A DNA stretch of 64,000 bases, from positions 63,781,287 through 63,845,286 of the forward strand of contig NC_088792.1 in NCBI RefSeq assembly GCF_011386835.1. Direction: 5' to 3'. Below, in pieces: positions 15,918-25,445 of the stretch. The notes under the pieces were generated by a model, which made no database searches, was not told the origin of the DNA, and saw only the letters and a list, made by a program, of their open reading frames with translations. The stretch is from Chrysemys picta bellii. Its lineage: Eukaryota; Chordata; Testudines; Emydidae. The stretch's first letter is position 1. The number at the start of each line of letters is the position of its first letter. Both the position numbers and the translations under genes were made by a program.

Positions 15918-16188
15918 GGGTATGTCTACACTCTGGAGCCTAATCCCACACGGCTATGTCAGCACAGCCCCCTAGCGTATGCACAGCCTACACTGACAAC
16001 ACCTCCCAGAATGACATTAGCCATGTCTCCTTTTGCTGGTATATCTTATATCAGGCAGGTGGTTTAACTATAATGGCAAATTAACTCTGTCTGCTGGTAC
16101 AAGCCAAGTCTATGCTTGAGGCTTTGCCAGTATTAGGTATACTAACAGAGCTATATTAGCAAAGCCTTTGCATTGTAGACTAACCCTA
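15918..16188. repeat. Harbinger-type MITE
   Basis: The left end gggtatgtctacactc and right end tgtagactaaccct are inverted copies. It abuts the next MITE at 16190. Confidence 0.65.
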
Positions 16189-16189
16189 A

Positions 16190-16418
16190 GGGCTTGTCTA
16201 CACTTACATTTTATAGTGCTCTAACCCCCCCTGAGCGCAGCAAGTTTGAACACTTTAAAGTGCTAGTGTGGACAAGCTCCAAGCACTCCCCTCGTGGAGG
16301 TGGATTACCAGGAGCGCTGGGAGACCTCTCTCCCAGCACTCACACATGACCACACACACACACATGACGGGAGTGCTCCAGTCGCAGCACTTTGAAGTTT
16401 CTAGTGTAGACGTAGCCG
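16190..16418. repeat. Harbinger-type MITE with (CA)n
   Basis: The left end gggcttgtctacactt and right end gtgtagacgtagcc are inverted copies. A short CA repeat lies near 16353. Its ends resemble the terminal repeats of H2, so H2-like transposase may have moved it. Confidence 0.65.
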
Positions 16419-16914
16419 AAGACAAAAAGTGTTTTTTTAAAACACAGCTAGCTAACAGGATTTGAAATACCACTCAGCACCTATTTTAGACAGAGTTTAA
16501 CACTGTACAATAATATCAGCCAATTATGTTGTAACCTTGTGAGAGAATTAGCCAAGAAATTCACTTGGGGCATGGCTACACTTGCAAATGTAGAGCATTT
16601 TGAGTTAAACCAGCCTTCGTAGAGCACAGTAGGGAAAGCGCAGCAGTCTGTCCACACTGACAGCTGCAAGCGCACTGGCGTGGCCACATTTGCAGCACTT
16701 GCAGCAGCATTGGGAGTGGTGCATTGTGGGCAGCTAACCCACAGAGCATGGTGCTGTGGCTTGTGGGAAGGTGTGGGGCATTCTGGGTCCTGTCCCAATG
16801 CCCCGTGATGCATCGGTTCGCATCCCAACAATCCCTCTGCTTCTGTCCACAATTGGTGCCATCTTTCAACGCTTTTTGTACTACGTGCGCTGTCTTCCCT
16901 TTCGGTCTGCGAGA

Positions 16915-18367
16915 ATGGAGCCCGAACTGCTGAGGAATATGCTGACGAGTCTTGCCAGCACATCACATTTGGCAGTCAAGTTATTCCTTAAGATCCAAAG
17001 TGACAGTGAAGACTCAGACGATATCAACTCAAGTAACGCATACGACACGAGATTGCTTGTGGCATTCACGGACATGCTCACCAGCGTGGAACGGCACTTT
17101 TGGGCTCGGGAAACAAACACTGAGTGGTGGGATCACATCGTCATGCAAGCCTGGGATCACAAGCAGTGGCTGCAGAACTTTCGGACGAGAAAAGCCACTT
17201 TCATGGGACTGTGTGATGAGCTCGTCCCCACCTTACGGCGCAAGGACACGAGATTGAGAGCTGCCCTGCCCGTGGAGAAGCAGGTGGTTATTGCAATCTG
17301 GAAGCTGGCAACTCCACACAGCTACCGATCGGTTGCTAACCTGTTTGGAGTGGGGAAGTCGACCGTTGGAATTGTATTGATGCAAGTTTGCAGGGCCGTT
17401 AATTGCATCCTGCTCAGAAGAACTGTGACTCTGGGTAATATGCATGACATTGTGGCTGGTTTTGCACAAATGGGTTTCCCTAACTGCGGAGGGGCAACAG
17501 ATGGGACGCATATTCCAATTCTGGCACCAGCCCACCTAGCCTCTGAGTATGTTAATCGGAAGGGCTATTTCTCTATGGTTCTCCAGGCGCTTATGGATCA
17601 CAGTGGGCATTTCATTGACATTAACACAGGCTGGCCCGGAAAGGTGCATGACGCACACATCTTTCGGAACACAGGCCTGTTCAGGAAGCTGCAAGCCGGG
17701 ACTTTTTTCCCCAGACCAGAAGATCATCATAGGGGAAGTCAAAATGCCCATTGTGATCCTTGGAGACCTCACTTACCCTTTAATGCCATGGCTCATGAAA
17801 CCCTACACAGGGAGCCTTGACAGCAGCAAGGAGCGGATCAACAACAGGCTGAGTGGGTGCAGAATGACTGTGAAGTGTGCTTTTGGCTGTTTAAAGGGCT
17901 ACTGGCGCTCTCTGTATGGGAAGCTGGACCTGGCCGATAACAGCATCCCCATGGTTATACCCGTGTGCTGTACCCTCCATAATATTTGGAAGGGAAGGGT
18001 GAAAGATTCACTCAGGCATGGAACTTGGAGGTTCAACACCCGGAGGCTGAATCTGAACAGCCAGAGAGCAGGGCTATTAGCAGGGCCGGCTCCAGGCACC
18101 AGCTTGGCAAGCAGGTGCTTGGAGCGGCCAGTCTGGAGAGGGGCGGCGCATCTAGCTATTCGGCGGAGGGTCCCTCACTCCCACTCGGAGCGAAGGACCT
18201 CCCGCCGAATTGTCGCCGCAAATCACAATCATGGCTTTGGGTGGGGGGGGCTGCTTGGGGCGGCAAAAACCTTGGAGCCGGCCCTGGCTATTAGAAGGGC
18301 CCAGCGCAGGGCTGCAAGGATTAGGGATGCCTTGAGGAAGCAATTTGAGGCTGAAAGCCACCAGTAA
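16915..18367 (+). pseudogene. H2 Harbinger transposase (DDE_Tnp_4 type), inactive
   Basis: The start at 16915 (MEPELLRNML) aligns with MEPAQLKTAV of H1. Conserved blocks follow in order: HFWARETNTEWWDHIV, then the helix-turn-helix region PVEKQVVIAIWKLATPHSYR, then FPNCGGATDGTHIPILAP with the first catalytic Asp, then GWPGKVHDAHIFRNT. An extra C in the run at 17709-17712 shifts the frame; the rest is read from ILGDLTYPLMPWLMKPYTGS onward. The catalytic Glu of the VECAFGRLK box is Lys here (TVKCAFGC; AAG at 17873-17875). A hAT MITE at 18081-18286 interrupts the C-terminus. In the family this enzyme cuts the terminal repeats in the nucleus together with the Myb-like partner. Confidence 0.9.
18081..18286. 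mobile_element. hAT-type MITE with perfect 8-bp target duplication
   Basis: The 206-bp insert has inverted ends cagggccggctcc (left) and the complement of ggagccggccctg (right). It is flanked by GCTATTAG at 18073-18080 and again at 18287-18294. An 8-bp duplication is the hAT signature. Removing it restores the transposase C-terminal frame (QRAGLL then AIRRAQ). The perfect duplication suggests insertion well after H2 itself. Confidence 0.92.
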
Positions 18368-18733
18368 TGTCTGGTGCCCTGCACGGGAGGGAAGTGCAGT
18401 GGTTCCAATGTGAGTAGGAATCTGAGTTTGCTACATAATGATACACTGACTTGCAGTGCCTGTTGCTTTCCTGGGCTAAGGTATCTTTTACTTTATGCAA
18501 TAATGAAGAATGTTTTCACAGCAAAAAAATCCATGTATTGAAAAAAAACACAACTGCTTGGGAAACAAAGGGCAAGTGGGTGGGGTGAGGAATGGTACAA
18601 TCACAGATTTGCGTATGTCTTGTTATCATACTCAGCCTTCCTGTCTGGAGTGCTGTGCAATGAGTGCTGCACTTCAGGATGGCTATATTGCATGGTGACG
18701 GGGGTTGAGTGCAGTGGGTAAGGGTCATAGCTT

Positions 18734-19150
18734 TCAGGGCTGGGTGGTGAAGCTACGGGTGTAGGAGGCAGCTGGTGGTGATAAGAACCCGGATGTTGGG
18801 AAAAGTGGGTTGGAGGTAACATGGGGGGCACCAGGGAAAGAGTTTTGAGACAAGGGCTGTGGGGGAGGGGCGCGGTAGTGCTCCGCCTGCATGACTACAA
18901 GCGCCTGGATCGAGTCCGCTTGGCGCTCCATGATGCTTATCAGCCGCTTCGTGCTTTGGTGCCGGCAATCCACATTCTGCTGGCGGACCCTCCTTTCACT
19001 CTCCCGCCACTCCTGCACTTTTTGATTTTCATTAAGGGGGTGCTGCATGGCTTCATGCAGCATGTCCTTTGCTTCTACATGGCCTCTTCCTGATTCTTTG
19101 CAGCTTCTCGGCCGGTGGTAACACAGACGGCTGAGATCTCAAGGCTGCAT
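18734..19150 (-). pseudogene. H2 Myb/SANT-like protein, exon 2
   Basis: The acceptor tttacag lies at 19151-19157 and the exon reads down to a stop at 18734. It carries the C-terminal part with ESERRVRQQNVDCRHQSTKR and a helix (LISIMERQADSIQALVVMQA), then a Pro/Ser-rich tail. This corresponds to exon 2 of the H1 Myb gene by position and composition. A stop and frameshift lie between 19150 and the ATG at 19063. Confidence 0.7.
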
Positions 19151-19448
19151 CTGTAAAGGCAAAATGCAACACTTAACAGAGGCAGCATTGTTCACACCAG
19201 ACAGAGCAATGATTCGTCCGTACTTAAGGAGGGCAAGCACAGTCTACACAATAGCATAATTTGCCCGTCCCAAAGCGAGTGCACATAACCCATGGGAGTC
19301 TCAAAATGGTGAGTAAGCACAGGGTCAAGGGGGACTGATTCTTTCATGGCTGTACTGTCTTCTGGGTTCCTGTGCCTTGGGGAGAGCCAAGAGCTGCAGG
19401 GGGCCCCTATACTGAACACTGTCACTACATTTTCCACAGGAGTTCGTC

Positions 19449-19752
19449 CTGGAAGATATCTCGCTGCTTAGGGTGACCTGGGAAGCAAGGGTGGGTCTTC
19501 TACTACAATGCCCTGGCCCATATGCAGCTTGCCTGTGTGCAGCAATGGTCCCCTCGCCCCTCATGGCACAGTGGCATGTTAGCCTGACTGGGACACGGAC
19601 ATGTTAGCCTGACTGGGACAAGGACCACAGTGGCTCTCCCATGAAACCTGCGCAAGCGCATTGCCCAAGTTCTGGCTGAGACCTTTGAAGAGATCACTGA
19701 GGCCGATTACCGCGATATGAGAGAGCACATTAACGCCCTATTTCGCATCTAG
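19449..19752 (+). pseudogene. H2 third ORF inside the Myb intron, broken; family unknown
   Basis: The plus strand encodes EDISLLRVTWEARVGLLLQC, then GPYAACLCAAMVP, and ends AETFEEITEADYRDM, REHINALFRI and a TAG at 19750-19752. These match H1 ORF3 (39119-39409) in order: SDITLLRITQQ, GPYAARLCQAMIP, QESFMEMTLEDFRSI, RHVNRLF. The copy is dead. The ATG position is CTG. A 25-bp unit is tandemly duplicated (19576-19600 and 19601-19625). With one unit removed the length is 279 nt, a multiple of three. One Arg codon of the ALPRNL motif has become TGA at 19642-19644. An acceptor-like ccacag ends at 19439 and AATAAA lies at 19815-19820. Confidence 0.75.
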
Positions 19753-19814
19753 GCATGCATGCAGCCCTAATCCTCCTTGTCCCAAGAGCCCACACCGAAT
19801 AACTTCCTTCCCAA

Positions 19815-19820
19815 AATAAA
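19815..19820 (+). promoter_or_regulatory. Poly(A) signal AATAAA for H2 third ORF
   Basis: AATAAA on the plus strand 63 nt after the TAG of the H2 third ORF. The position parallels ATTAAA downstream of H1 ORF3. Confidence 0.45.
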
Positions 19821-19830
19821 AGCAGCTTAC

Positions 19831-20357
19831 CGGGAACCTCCTCTGGTGGCTGTCCTTCCCCAAGCACTGGCCGCCGCGACTGGCTACCTTCCCTCCTGGC
19901 TTGAGAACAGCTCCTGGCTACATGCATCTAGGGATGCTGGGGTGTCTTCCTTCTCTTCAGCATCCTCGCTCCCACTTTGCTCTTCCTCCTCCTGCCTTGT
20001 TGGACTGAGCTCCGAAGTGTCCATGGTGGTACTCTGAGTGGAGGTGGGGTCACCCACAAGTATCGCGTACAGCTCTTTGTAAAAACGGTAGGTCGCGGGG
20101 GCAGCACCGGAGTGGCCGTTTGCCTTGCGGGCTTTGCGGTAGGCATTCCGCAGCTCCTTCTCTTTAACCCTGCACTGCAGTGCGTCCCAGTCACGGCCCC
20201 TTTCCATCATGTCCCTTGATATCTGCCCGAAGGTATTGTAATGCCTACGGCTGGGGCACAGCTTGGACAGGACAACTTCCTCCCCCTCCCCAACACTGAT
20301 GAGGTCCAGCTCCTCGCCATTGCTCCATACTGGGGATCACCTGGCGCGTGGAGGCAT
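19831..20357 (-). pseudogene. H2 Myb/SANT-like protein, exon 1
   Basis: The ATG at 20357-20355 begins MPPRAR, followed by a TGA where a CGA or CAG codon is likely. The Myb/SANT-like domain then reads FGQISRDMMERGRDWDALQC, KELRNAYRKARKANG and TYRFYKELYAIL, followed by an acidic tail (RQEEEEQSGSEDAEEKEDTP). A frameshift lies near 19885. The donor reads TTCCCG|gtaagc. In PIF/Harbinger systems this protein carries the transposase into the nucleus and to the element ends. Confidence 0.8.
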
Positions 20358-20867
20358 GGTCACCTAGAAAGATTCGCTGAGAGCACTCCACGCCTGGCTG
20401 AGCAACAGGAAGGGGATTTTCAAAATTCCCAGAGAATTTAAAGGGCGGGTCTGACGGTTGGTCACCTGAGGGCAGGGCAGTAGAGTTCAAAACTGATTAT
20501 CAGAGTGGCTAGAACAGGCATTGTGGGACACTTCTGGAGGCCAATCAGAGCGCAGTACAGGACCAGGAAGTCCACACCGGCACCACAGTGCTCCAGTGGG
20601 GGCGCATCAAATGTTATTCCAGTCGCCAAGGGGGAGTGCCAGGAGTGCTCTAGCCGCAGAGTCAGAGCGCTCTATGTGCCTTGCCAGTGTGGATGAGTCA
20701 TGAGTTAGAGCCTACTGGGCTGCTTTAATGCGCTCTAACTCGCAAGTGTAGCCATGCCCTTAGTCGGGAGCATAGGTTACAAAACAGCCATCTGACACAA
20801 TCGAAAGGTGTTGAAATGCATTTGCACTAGTTGCTAAATGGTGTTTCAAATACTAATAGCTACTAAT

Positions 20868-21105
20868 ATTCACCCCTTCTTGTCAACTGTTGAGAATAGG
20901 CCACTTCCACCTTAACTGAACTGGCTTGTTAGCACTGATCCCCCTCCCTGCACTTGGTAAGGCAACTGCCATCTTTTCATGTGCTATAATATATATTCTG
21001 CTTACTGTATTTTTCACTCCATACATCTGATGAAGTGCATTTTAGAGCACGAAAGCTTATGCCCAAATAAATTTGTTAGTCTCTAAGGTACTACAAGGCC
21101 TTTTT
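20868..21105 (+). repeat. Turtle-type interspersed repeat, copy 1
   Basis: It ends with catctgatgaagtgca, gaaagcttatgcccaaataa and atttgttagtctctaaggta. The same sequence order recurs at 44707-44980. It is followed by poly-T runs to about 21150. I recognise the repeat but cannot assign its class. Confidence 0.6.
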
Positions 21106-21385
21106 TTTTTTTTTAAATAACTAGCTGGATTTTTTTTTTTTTTTTTTAAAGTGCACCTTCCCCCTTGGAGGGACCCACTAATTAATACCGAGCCTCTCCC
21201 ACTAAGCTCCACTAATTCACACTTTCCTCCTCATTCTCATTGTTTTTGGGCAAAAGGAGGAACAGACCAATTACAACAGCATTCCTCACTCTGCCTCATA
21301 CAAGAGGCAGAGCATGGAGTGGAGCTCCCTTCACCAAGTCTCATCTACTCTGGGAAGTAACACTGTTCTAAAACGTGTGTTTAAC

Positions 21386-22194
21386 AGAAAGAACATAAGG
21401 ACAGCCATACTGGGTCAGACCAATGGTCCATCTAACCCAAGATCCTGTCTGACGACAGTAGCCAGTATCAGAGCGTCAGAGGGAGTGTCCAGAACAGGGC
21501 AGTTGGAGGGCTTCACCCCATCTTCCTCTCCCAGCTTCTGGCAGTCACAGTTTAGGGTCACCCTGGGGATGGGGTTGCATCCCTGACCATCTTGGCTAAT
21601 AATCATTGATGGACTTATCCTCTATTAACATGTCCTCCATTATTTTTTTAACCCAGTTATACTTCTGCCCATCTCAACATCCCATGGCAACCAGTTCCAT
21701 AGGTTAATTGTGCACTGCATGAAAAAGTACTTGTTTGTTTTAAATCTGCTGTGTATTAATTTCTTCGGGTGACCCCTGGTTTTTGTATTGTGGGGAAGGG
21801 TAAACAACACTTCTCTATGCACTTTTTCTACACCATTCATGATTTTATAAATCTCTGTCCTATCATCCCTTAGTCAGCTCTTTTCTAAACTGAACAGCCC
21901 TAATCTTTTTAGTCTCTCCCCGTAAGGAGCCCATTCCATACCCTGGATAATTTTTCTTGCGCTCCTCTGAACCTTTTCGTTCCACTATATCCTTTTTGAG
22001 ATAGCACCACCAGAACTGGACACAGTACTTAAGGTGTGGGTGCACCATGGATTTATATAGTGGCATTATGATATTTTTCAGACGTATTTTCTACCCTTTT
22101 CCTAATAGTTCCCAACAGACTGTTAACCCTTTTCGAGAACTGAAGTTCTCAGAGAGCTACCCACGGTGACCCCAAGATCTGTTTTGTGAGTGGT
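21386..22194 (-). mobile_element. CR1 LINE, antisense, left part (split by a younger CR1)
   Basis: The plus strand is the reverse complement of a CR1 3' region (catactgggtcagaccaatg; aatttttcttgcgctcctct). The minus strand at 21863-22066 encodes MPLYKSMVHPHLKYCVQFW, the conserved C-terminal CR1 ORF2 motif. The sequence continues at 23577-23720 after the inserted sense CR1. Confidence 0.85.
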
Positions 22195-22199
22195 AACAG

Positions 22200-23576
22200 G
22201 AGGATCCAGGGAACTACAGGCCAGTCAGCCTCACCTCAGTACCTGGAAAAAATCATGGAGCAGGTCCTCAAGGAATCAATTCTGAAGCACTTAGAGGAAA
22301 GGAAAGTGATCAGGAACAGTCAGCATGGATTCACCAAGGGCAAGTCATGCCTGACTAACCAAATTGCCTTCTATGAGAAGATAACTGGGTCTGTGAATGA
22401 GGGGAAAGCAGTGGATGTGTTATTCCTTGACTTTAGCAAAGCTTGTAATACTGTCTCCCACAGTATTCTTGACAGCAAATTAAAGAAGTATGGGCTGGAT
22501 GAATGGACTATAAGGTGGATAGAAAGCTGGCTAGATTGTCGGGTTCAATGGGTAGTGATCAATGGCTCCATGTCTAGTTGGCAGCCGGTTTCAAATGGAG
22601 TGCCCCAAGGGTCGGTCCTGGGGCCAGTTTTGTTCAGTATCTTCATTAATGATCTGGAGGATGGCATGGACTGCACTCTCAGCAAGTTTGCAGATGACAC
22701 TAAACTGGGAGGAGTGGTAGATACGCTGGAGGGTAGGGATAGATACAGAGGGACCTAGACAAATTAGAGGATTGGGCTAAAAGAAACCTGATGAGGTTCA
22801 ACAAGGACAAGTGCAGAGTCCTGCACTTAGGACGGAAGAATCCCATTCACTGTTACAGACTAGGGACCGAATGGCTAGGAAGCAGTTCTGCAGAAAAGGA
22901 CCTAGGGGTTACAGATGAGAAGCTGGATATGAGTCAACAAGGTGCTCTTGTTGCCAAGAAGGCGAACGGCATTTTGGGCTGTATAAGTAGGGGCATTGCC
23001 AGCAGATCAAGGGACATGATTGTTCCCCTCTATTCAACATTGGTGAGGCCTCATCTGGAGTACTGTGTCCAATTTTGGGCCCCACACTACAAGAAGGATG
23101 TGGAAAAATTGGAAAGAGTCCAGCGGAGAGCAACAAAAATGATTAGGGGGCTGGAGCACATGAGTTATGAGGAGAGGCTGAGGGAACTGGGATTGCTTAG
23201 TCTGCAGAAGAGAAGAATGAGGGGGGGATTTGATAGCTGCTTTCAACTACCTGAAAGGGGGTTCCAAAGAGGATGGATCTAAACTGTTCTCAGTGGTACC
23301 AGATGACAGAACAAGGAGTAATGGTCTCAAGTTGCAGTCGGGGAGGTTTAGGCTGGATATTAGGAAAAACTTTTTCACTAGAAGGGTGGTGAAGCACTGG
23401 AATGGGTTACCTAGCGAGGTGGTGGAATCTCCTTCCTTAGAGGTTTTTAAGGTCAGGCTTGACAAAGCCCTGTCTGGGATGATTTAGTTGGGAATTGGTC
23501 CTGCTATGAGCAGGGGGGGGTTGGACTAGATGACCTCCTGAGGTCCCTTCCAACCCTGATATTCTATGATTCTATG
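22200..23576 (+). mobile_element. CR1 LINE, sense, 5' truncated, inserted in another CR1
   Basis: The 1.38-kb copy begins inside the reverse transcriptase domain and ends with two exact ATTCTATG units (23561-23576), the CR1 3' signature. It is flanked by a 5-bp duplication AACAG (22195-22199 and 23577-23581). The antisense CR1 resumes at the base expected from the uninterrupted family sequence. Confidence 0.93.
22240..23487 (+). pseudogene. CR1 ORF2 reverse transcriptase, C-terminal half, broken
   Basis: Recognisable blocks are [60 protein letters not shown] and the polymerase box [10 protein letters not shown] near 22690. After a frameshift near 22750 come [38 protein letters not shown] and [20 protein letters not shown]. 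After a second shift near 23230 comes [16 protein letters not shown], ending at 23487. Endonuclease and finger regions are absent owing to 5' truncation, so it is not functional. Confidence 0.9.
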
Positions 23577-23720
23577 AACAGCTAATTTAGAAACCATTAT
23601 ATGTGTGTAGTTGGGATTATGTTTTCCCATGTCCCTTACTTTGCACTTATCAGTGTTGAATTTTGTTCGCCATTTTATTTCCCAGTTATCCATAATACAA
23701 AACATTAGACCCATCTCGGG
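23577..23720 (-). mobile_element. CR1 LINE, antisense, right part
   Basis: It continues the element of 21386-22194. The plus strand reads agctaatttagaaaccatta and cagtgttgaattttgttcgc, matching the antisense CR1 family beyond the insertion point. Confidence 0.85.
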
Positions 23721-23762
23721 TCAGCCACAACCGGCTGACATTTTTAAAATAAACAGTCCTCA

Positions 23763-24022
23763 GCCTGGTCTACTCATGAAACATAGATCAACCTAGCTAT
23801 ATCACTCAGAGGTGTGAAAAATTCACACCCCTGAGAAGCATAGTTAAGGTGACCTAAGCCACAGAACATACACTGCTAGACTGATGAAAGAATTCTTCAG
23901 TCAAACTAGCTATTGCCTCTTGAGAGGGTGTATTTGCTATAGCAATGGAAAAACCCCTCCTGTCGCTATATCAAGTGTTTACGCCACAGTGCCGCTATAG
24001 TGCTTGTAGTATAGAAACATCC
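23763..24022. repeat. Harbinger-type MITE
   Basis: The left end gcctggtctactcatg is a decayed Harbinger terminus. The body has the palindromic ggtgtgaaaaattcacaccc often seen in these MITEs. The right end is poorly preserved. Confidence 0.5.
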
Positions 24023-24921
24023 CTTGTCTACACCAAGTACTGTGCTCTGTTTAGCTTCGTGTTAATGTGTTATCAATGCAATGTTCTTTCCCAGTGTAGA
24101 AAAGACCCTGGGACACTGAAAAACAAACCCACTTTGTGGGGCAAGCATGACAGCATTGTTCCTTTCCCATTAAAGTAGGGGAGGAACACACTAACCTTAA
24201 CCACCAAAGGTGCCTGTCAAATGAGTTTCAGGGATAGCACATAGGTAGAAAGTGTCCCCAGTATACTCTTTCCATTACGGTGTTACTCCCAGGGAAAAGA
24301 AATATCTTTTTAAAAATTAGTATTATTAAATAGCCCAGGATTGCCCTGGGATAGAAAAGCTTTCTGAGAGCAGGATTCTTTTGGATTTCAATGCCATTAC
24401 AGTTTACAGCAGAAAAAGTCAGCAATGTGGATGAACTAGGTCGGAGATATACTGAATCTAGAAAAAAACTGAGTGCCGTGCATAGTGCTGTAAATATATG
24501 TTCACTAACTTTGTAACTTTTTTCCAAGCAAAGCTATTTATTTGTGGGGAGGGTTTATTGCTATGTCATAGGTGGGGCTGGTAGTGCTGCCTATTATTAA
24601 GGTTTTCTGACACTTTCCATTATTGACCCTGTTTTCAGTTGTTTGTAACTTTGCCAAACTTTATCCATTTGGGGTGAAGATTTCTATGCTCATGTCTGCC
24701 TCATGCTGATTTTTACACCTGAGGCAGACATAATCCTGGAAAAAAAAATTAAGACTTCAGCCAGAACAGTTTGAGAACAAGACTAGAGAAAAAATACATA
24801 ATTATGCCCATGTTACAAATTCTGGCAACCTTTTCTTTGAAAAGCTCTAGTGCCCTCATTCTTTAGAGCAGGGTTGTAAGACCAAGAAAACCGCAGTTCA
24901 CACATGTGCAGTAAATACTCA

Positions 24922-25445
24922 GGGCATGTGCACACTACAACTGTGCCATCATAGTGCAATTGTGTAGATTCAGTGGTTCTCAAACGGTGGATCAGGACCC
25001 CAAAGTGGGTCCTGACCCCATTTAAATGGGGTCGCCAGGGCCAGCATTAGTCTTGCTGAGGCCCGGGGCTGAAGCCAAAGCCTGAGGGCCCACTACCCTG
25101 GGCTGAATCTGATGCCTGAGGGCTTCATCCTGGGAAGCCGGGCTCAGGTTCAGCCCCCCTCACCACCAGGGGTCATGTAATAATTTTGTTGTCAAAAGGG
25201 GGTCGTGGTGCAATGAAGTTGAGAACCGCTGATGCTTCCTACACTGACAGAAGGGGTTTTTCGGTCTATGTAGTTAATGCATCTCTCCGAGAGGCAATGC
25301 TAGATCGACGGAAGAATTGTTCTGCAGATGAGGTGCATCTACACCAGGTGTTAGGACAACCTAACTACAATGCTCAGGGCATTACATTTTTTACAGTCCT
25401 GAGAGACGTAGCTAGGTTGATCTGATTTTTAAGCATAGACCAGGC
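24922..25445. repeat. Harbinger-type MITE carrying a nested hAT MITE
   Basis: Outer ends are gggcatgtgcacactac and agcatagaccaggc. The inner part (24971-25231) is a different element, leaving MITE body on both sides. Confidence 0.6.
24971..25231. mobile_element. hAT-type MITE (CAGTGGTTCTCAA ends)
   Basis: The left end is cagtggttctcaaac and the right end gttgagaaccgctg, an inverted pair typical of hAT MITEs. An 8-bp target duplication is not clear by eye. Confidence 0.65.

Larger units (their letters stand above)
16568..20759 (+). mobile_element. Autonomous PIF/Harbinger element H2, decayed
   Basis: The 4.19-kb element is bounded by an 18-bp perfect terminal inverted repeat, GGGCATGGCTACACTTGC. 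The flanks are TTG and TTA, consistent with the 3-bp target duplication of this superfamily after one mutation. It carries a plus-strand transposase, a minus-strand two-exon Myb/SANT-like gene, and a third plus-strand ORF inside the Myb intron. All three are broken. The gene layout is the same as in H1 (38103-42494), but the proteins are clearly diverged, so these are two families and not recent duplicates. Confidence 0.88.

Noticed and set aside
17986..18294. Plus-strand ORF at the end of the H2 transposase in another frame
   Set aside because: It is a shadow frame crossing the hAT MITE; the true C-terminus is in the frame ending at 18367.
24693..24730. Small hairpin (TGTCTGCCTCA / TGAGGCAGACA)
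   Set aside because: 11-bp arms occur often by chance and no wider structure supports a function.
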